Shown here: positions 62,437 through 64,000 of the stretch, one piece after another
Layout of the letters: each line of letters starts with the position of its first letter
How positions within the stretch are numbered: position 1 is the stretch's first letter
Origin: Serinus canaria
Taxonomy: Eukaryota > Chordata > Aves > Passeriformes > Fringillidae
NCBI RefSeq assembly: GCF_022539315.1
Contig: NC_066313.1
Coordinates: forward strand, 10,047,764-10,111,763
Direction of reading: 5' to 3'
DNA length: 64,000 bases
Made by a program: the position numbers and the translations under genes
The notes under the pieces: model-generated
What the model was told of the DNA's origin: nothing
Database searches by the model: none
What the model saw: only the letters and a program-made list of their open reading frames with translations

Positions 62437-64000
62437 AGAGACAGAAAACTCACACAAGTAAGCTGAGATAGTCAGGTGGGCACTGGTGCTGATCATCTAA
62501 GCTCTGAGACAATTCTAATTCTTCATGTTTTTCCTTAAGCTGTTTGCATCAATATCTTCATAAATTATGCATTTATTGAGCAACATACTGATTTGTCTTA
62601 ACTTGTCTGGAGACAGATCTGTATTTGTGGCAAATCCCTATTATAGTCTTCTTTTAGTTATTCCTCAAATCCTCTCCTGTCACCACAGAAATAATTAATA
62701 GTTTTTCAGTGAGGTTAAGGTCAAAATACCACAAAGCCACTCTGTCCTAATTCATTCTAAAGACTTCACTTTTAACCTTTTTATTTTGCTTCTACTACTC
62801 AAACTCAGATAAGTTTTGAAACAATGATGTGCTCTTCTGTCTGTGGCAACAAGATAATTATATTGAATCTAAAGCACAGAAACCCTCAATGAGATTAAGT
62901 CCAGTTCTGCATTTAATCAGGTTCCCATGGAATAGAGCTTGACCATAATTTTACTTGTTCTTTTCTCCCTATTATTTCTATTATCAGCTATTTTTCCAGT
63001 CTTACATCTAAATATACAAAGATAAAACAGTGAAGTTAGTGGCTCTCTGTCCAGTTCAGCTTTTGCATGAGATAGAATCATAAAGATTGGTTACATTTTG
63101 TGACTTCGCATTAACATCTAGAAAAGCAACTAAGAATCACAAAGGATTTGCACCTCCTCTGGTTACTTTTCTCTGTGCACAGACTCAGGTCTTTCACACT
63201 GTCTAGACAGAACTCAATTTTTTACATAAAATTGCCAACAAGAGAATGTGACTCTTTGACTCCTGAATTTAAAAATGATACTATAAAGAGTATTTCCAAG
63301 TTCTCTCCTCTCATTTCATGCATGAGCCAATAAAATCACTTAACATTAAAAATTAGTCCACCTAACTATGCTGCAAAGGAAGACACTAAATACCACTGCA
63401 ACAATAAGTGTAAAAAATGAACCTGTTAAAGCTCACAGGAACAAGAAATTGAAGGTTGATAGCAGTGCTAGTACTGAGACCCTGCACACATCCACCATCC
63501 TAAAACACAGCTTAAAAGAGGCTATGTGTCAAAAAAAAAATTAGTGTTAGAGCTGTGACTTAATTATTTTATGAGGTGTTTTCACATTCTGTACTCAAAA
63601 TGAGATAAATCTTCTAAGAAGACAAGGAGAAAGAGGGAGGATGTCTTCGGTTTGCATAATGTTGTACCACTAGAGACTTTGAGAAAAAAACATACAAAAT
63701 TACCTGTTTCATTCAAATTTTCTCAGTTTTGACATGTTTTAGGCACGCTTGAAAGCACACAGCTAAGAAATAGCTTTTTGTTATCTCCATTCAGAGTGGC
63801 AGAATTCACTAGAAAGCCAAAAGTCACTTAATTACAAAATAGGAACATGAACAGATTAACAAGGAAACTCAACAAGCTCATATTCCAATTAGACAGATTT
63901 TACCATTCTGGCATACATTTAAGCACAATTGTTGAAAGAAAGATAAAAGGAAATAGGTTCATTTGTTGGGGAAGAAGGAAAAAAGTTATTAGACATGGCA
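62437..64000. other. Non-coding DNA to window edge
   Basis: AT-rich with no gene, RNA gene or repeat recognised apart from a run of A at about 63531-63541. The right end is the window edge. Confidence 0.5.

Noticed and set aside
1..64000. CRISPR array, tRNA, rRNA, snRNA or prokaryotic operon
   Set aside because: No regularly spaced repeats, no tRNA B-box-like GGTTCGA word, no known RNA gene sequence and no tightly packed coding frames were found on reading the window.

Overview
This window looks like nuclear DNA from a bird, probably a songbird (passerine). The main evidence is at least seven recognisable fragments of CR1, the dominant bird LINE, several with the typical CR1 3' end (ATTCTGTG or ATTCTATA-type tail). 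There is also one isolated LTR of about 475 bp in the style of avian endogenous retroviruses. The rest agrees: AT-rich, CpG-poor, many A/T homopolymers of 12-19 bases, and no dense coding. Songbird origin is an inference from how the LTR looks; the class Aves is much better supported.

I found no exon, tRNA, rRNA or known microRNA that I can defend. The longest open frames are either inside CR1 copies, start at non-ATG codons, or are low-complexity. The window therefore reads as a gene desert or the inside of a very long intron. No operon, CRISPR array, toxin, phage or mobile cargo system is present.

Layout: a degraded CR1 (1031-1165) is followed by about 19 kb of AT-rich DNA with small perfect inverted repeats, a 36-bp AT-rich palindrome at 9897-9932 and an A/C-rich tract at 4201-4300. 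A solo LTR with 5-bp target duplications lies at 20811-21295. Shortly after it, an imperfect hairpin at 22119-22192 sits in sequence that looks like an old, constrained element. CR1 fragments follow at 25681 (-), 31110 (+), 32405 (+), 43945 (+), 52750 (-) and 62369 (-). Between them lie an (AT)13 microsatellite (36061), three more strand-asymmetric A/C or G/T tracts (40198, 46650, 47845), and two relatively GC-rich islands (49550-50180 and 61620-62100).

The most biologically promising material is a set of AT-rich, non-repetitive blocks that carry homeodomain-, POU- or MEIS-like words: 11040-11320, 12280-12480, 22110-22330, 58490-58650, 59030-59345 and 61030-61180. They resemble the conserved non-coding elements that act as developmental enhancers in vertebrate gene deserts. 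Conservation cannot be seen from one sequence, so these are hypotheses. I found no convincing undescribed system.
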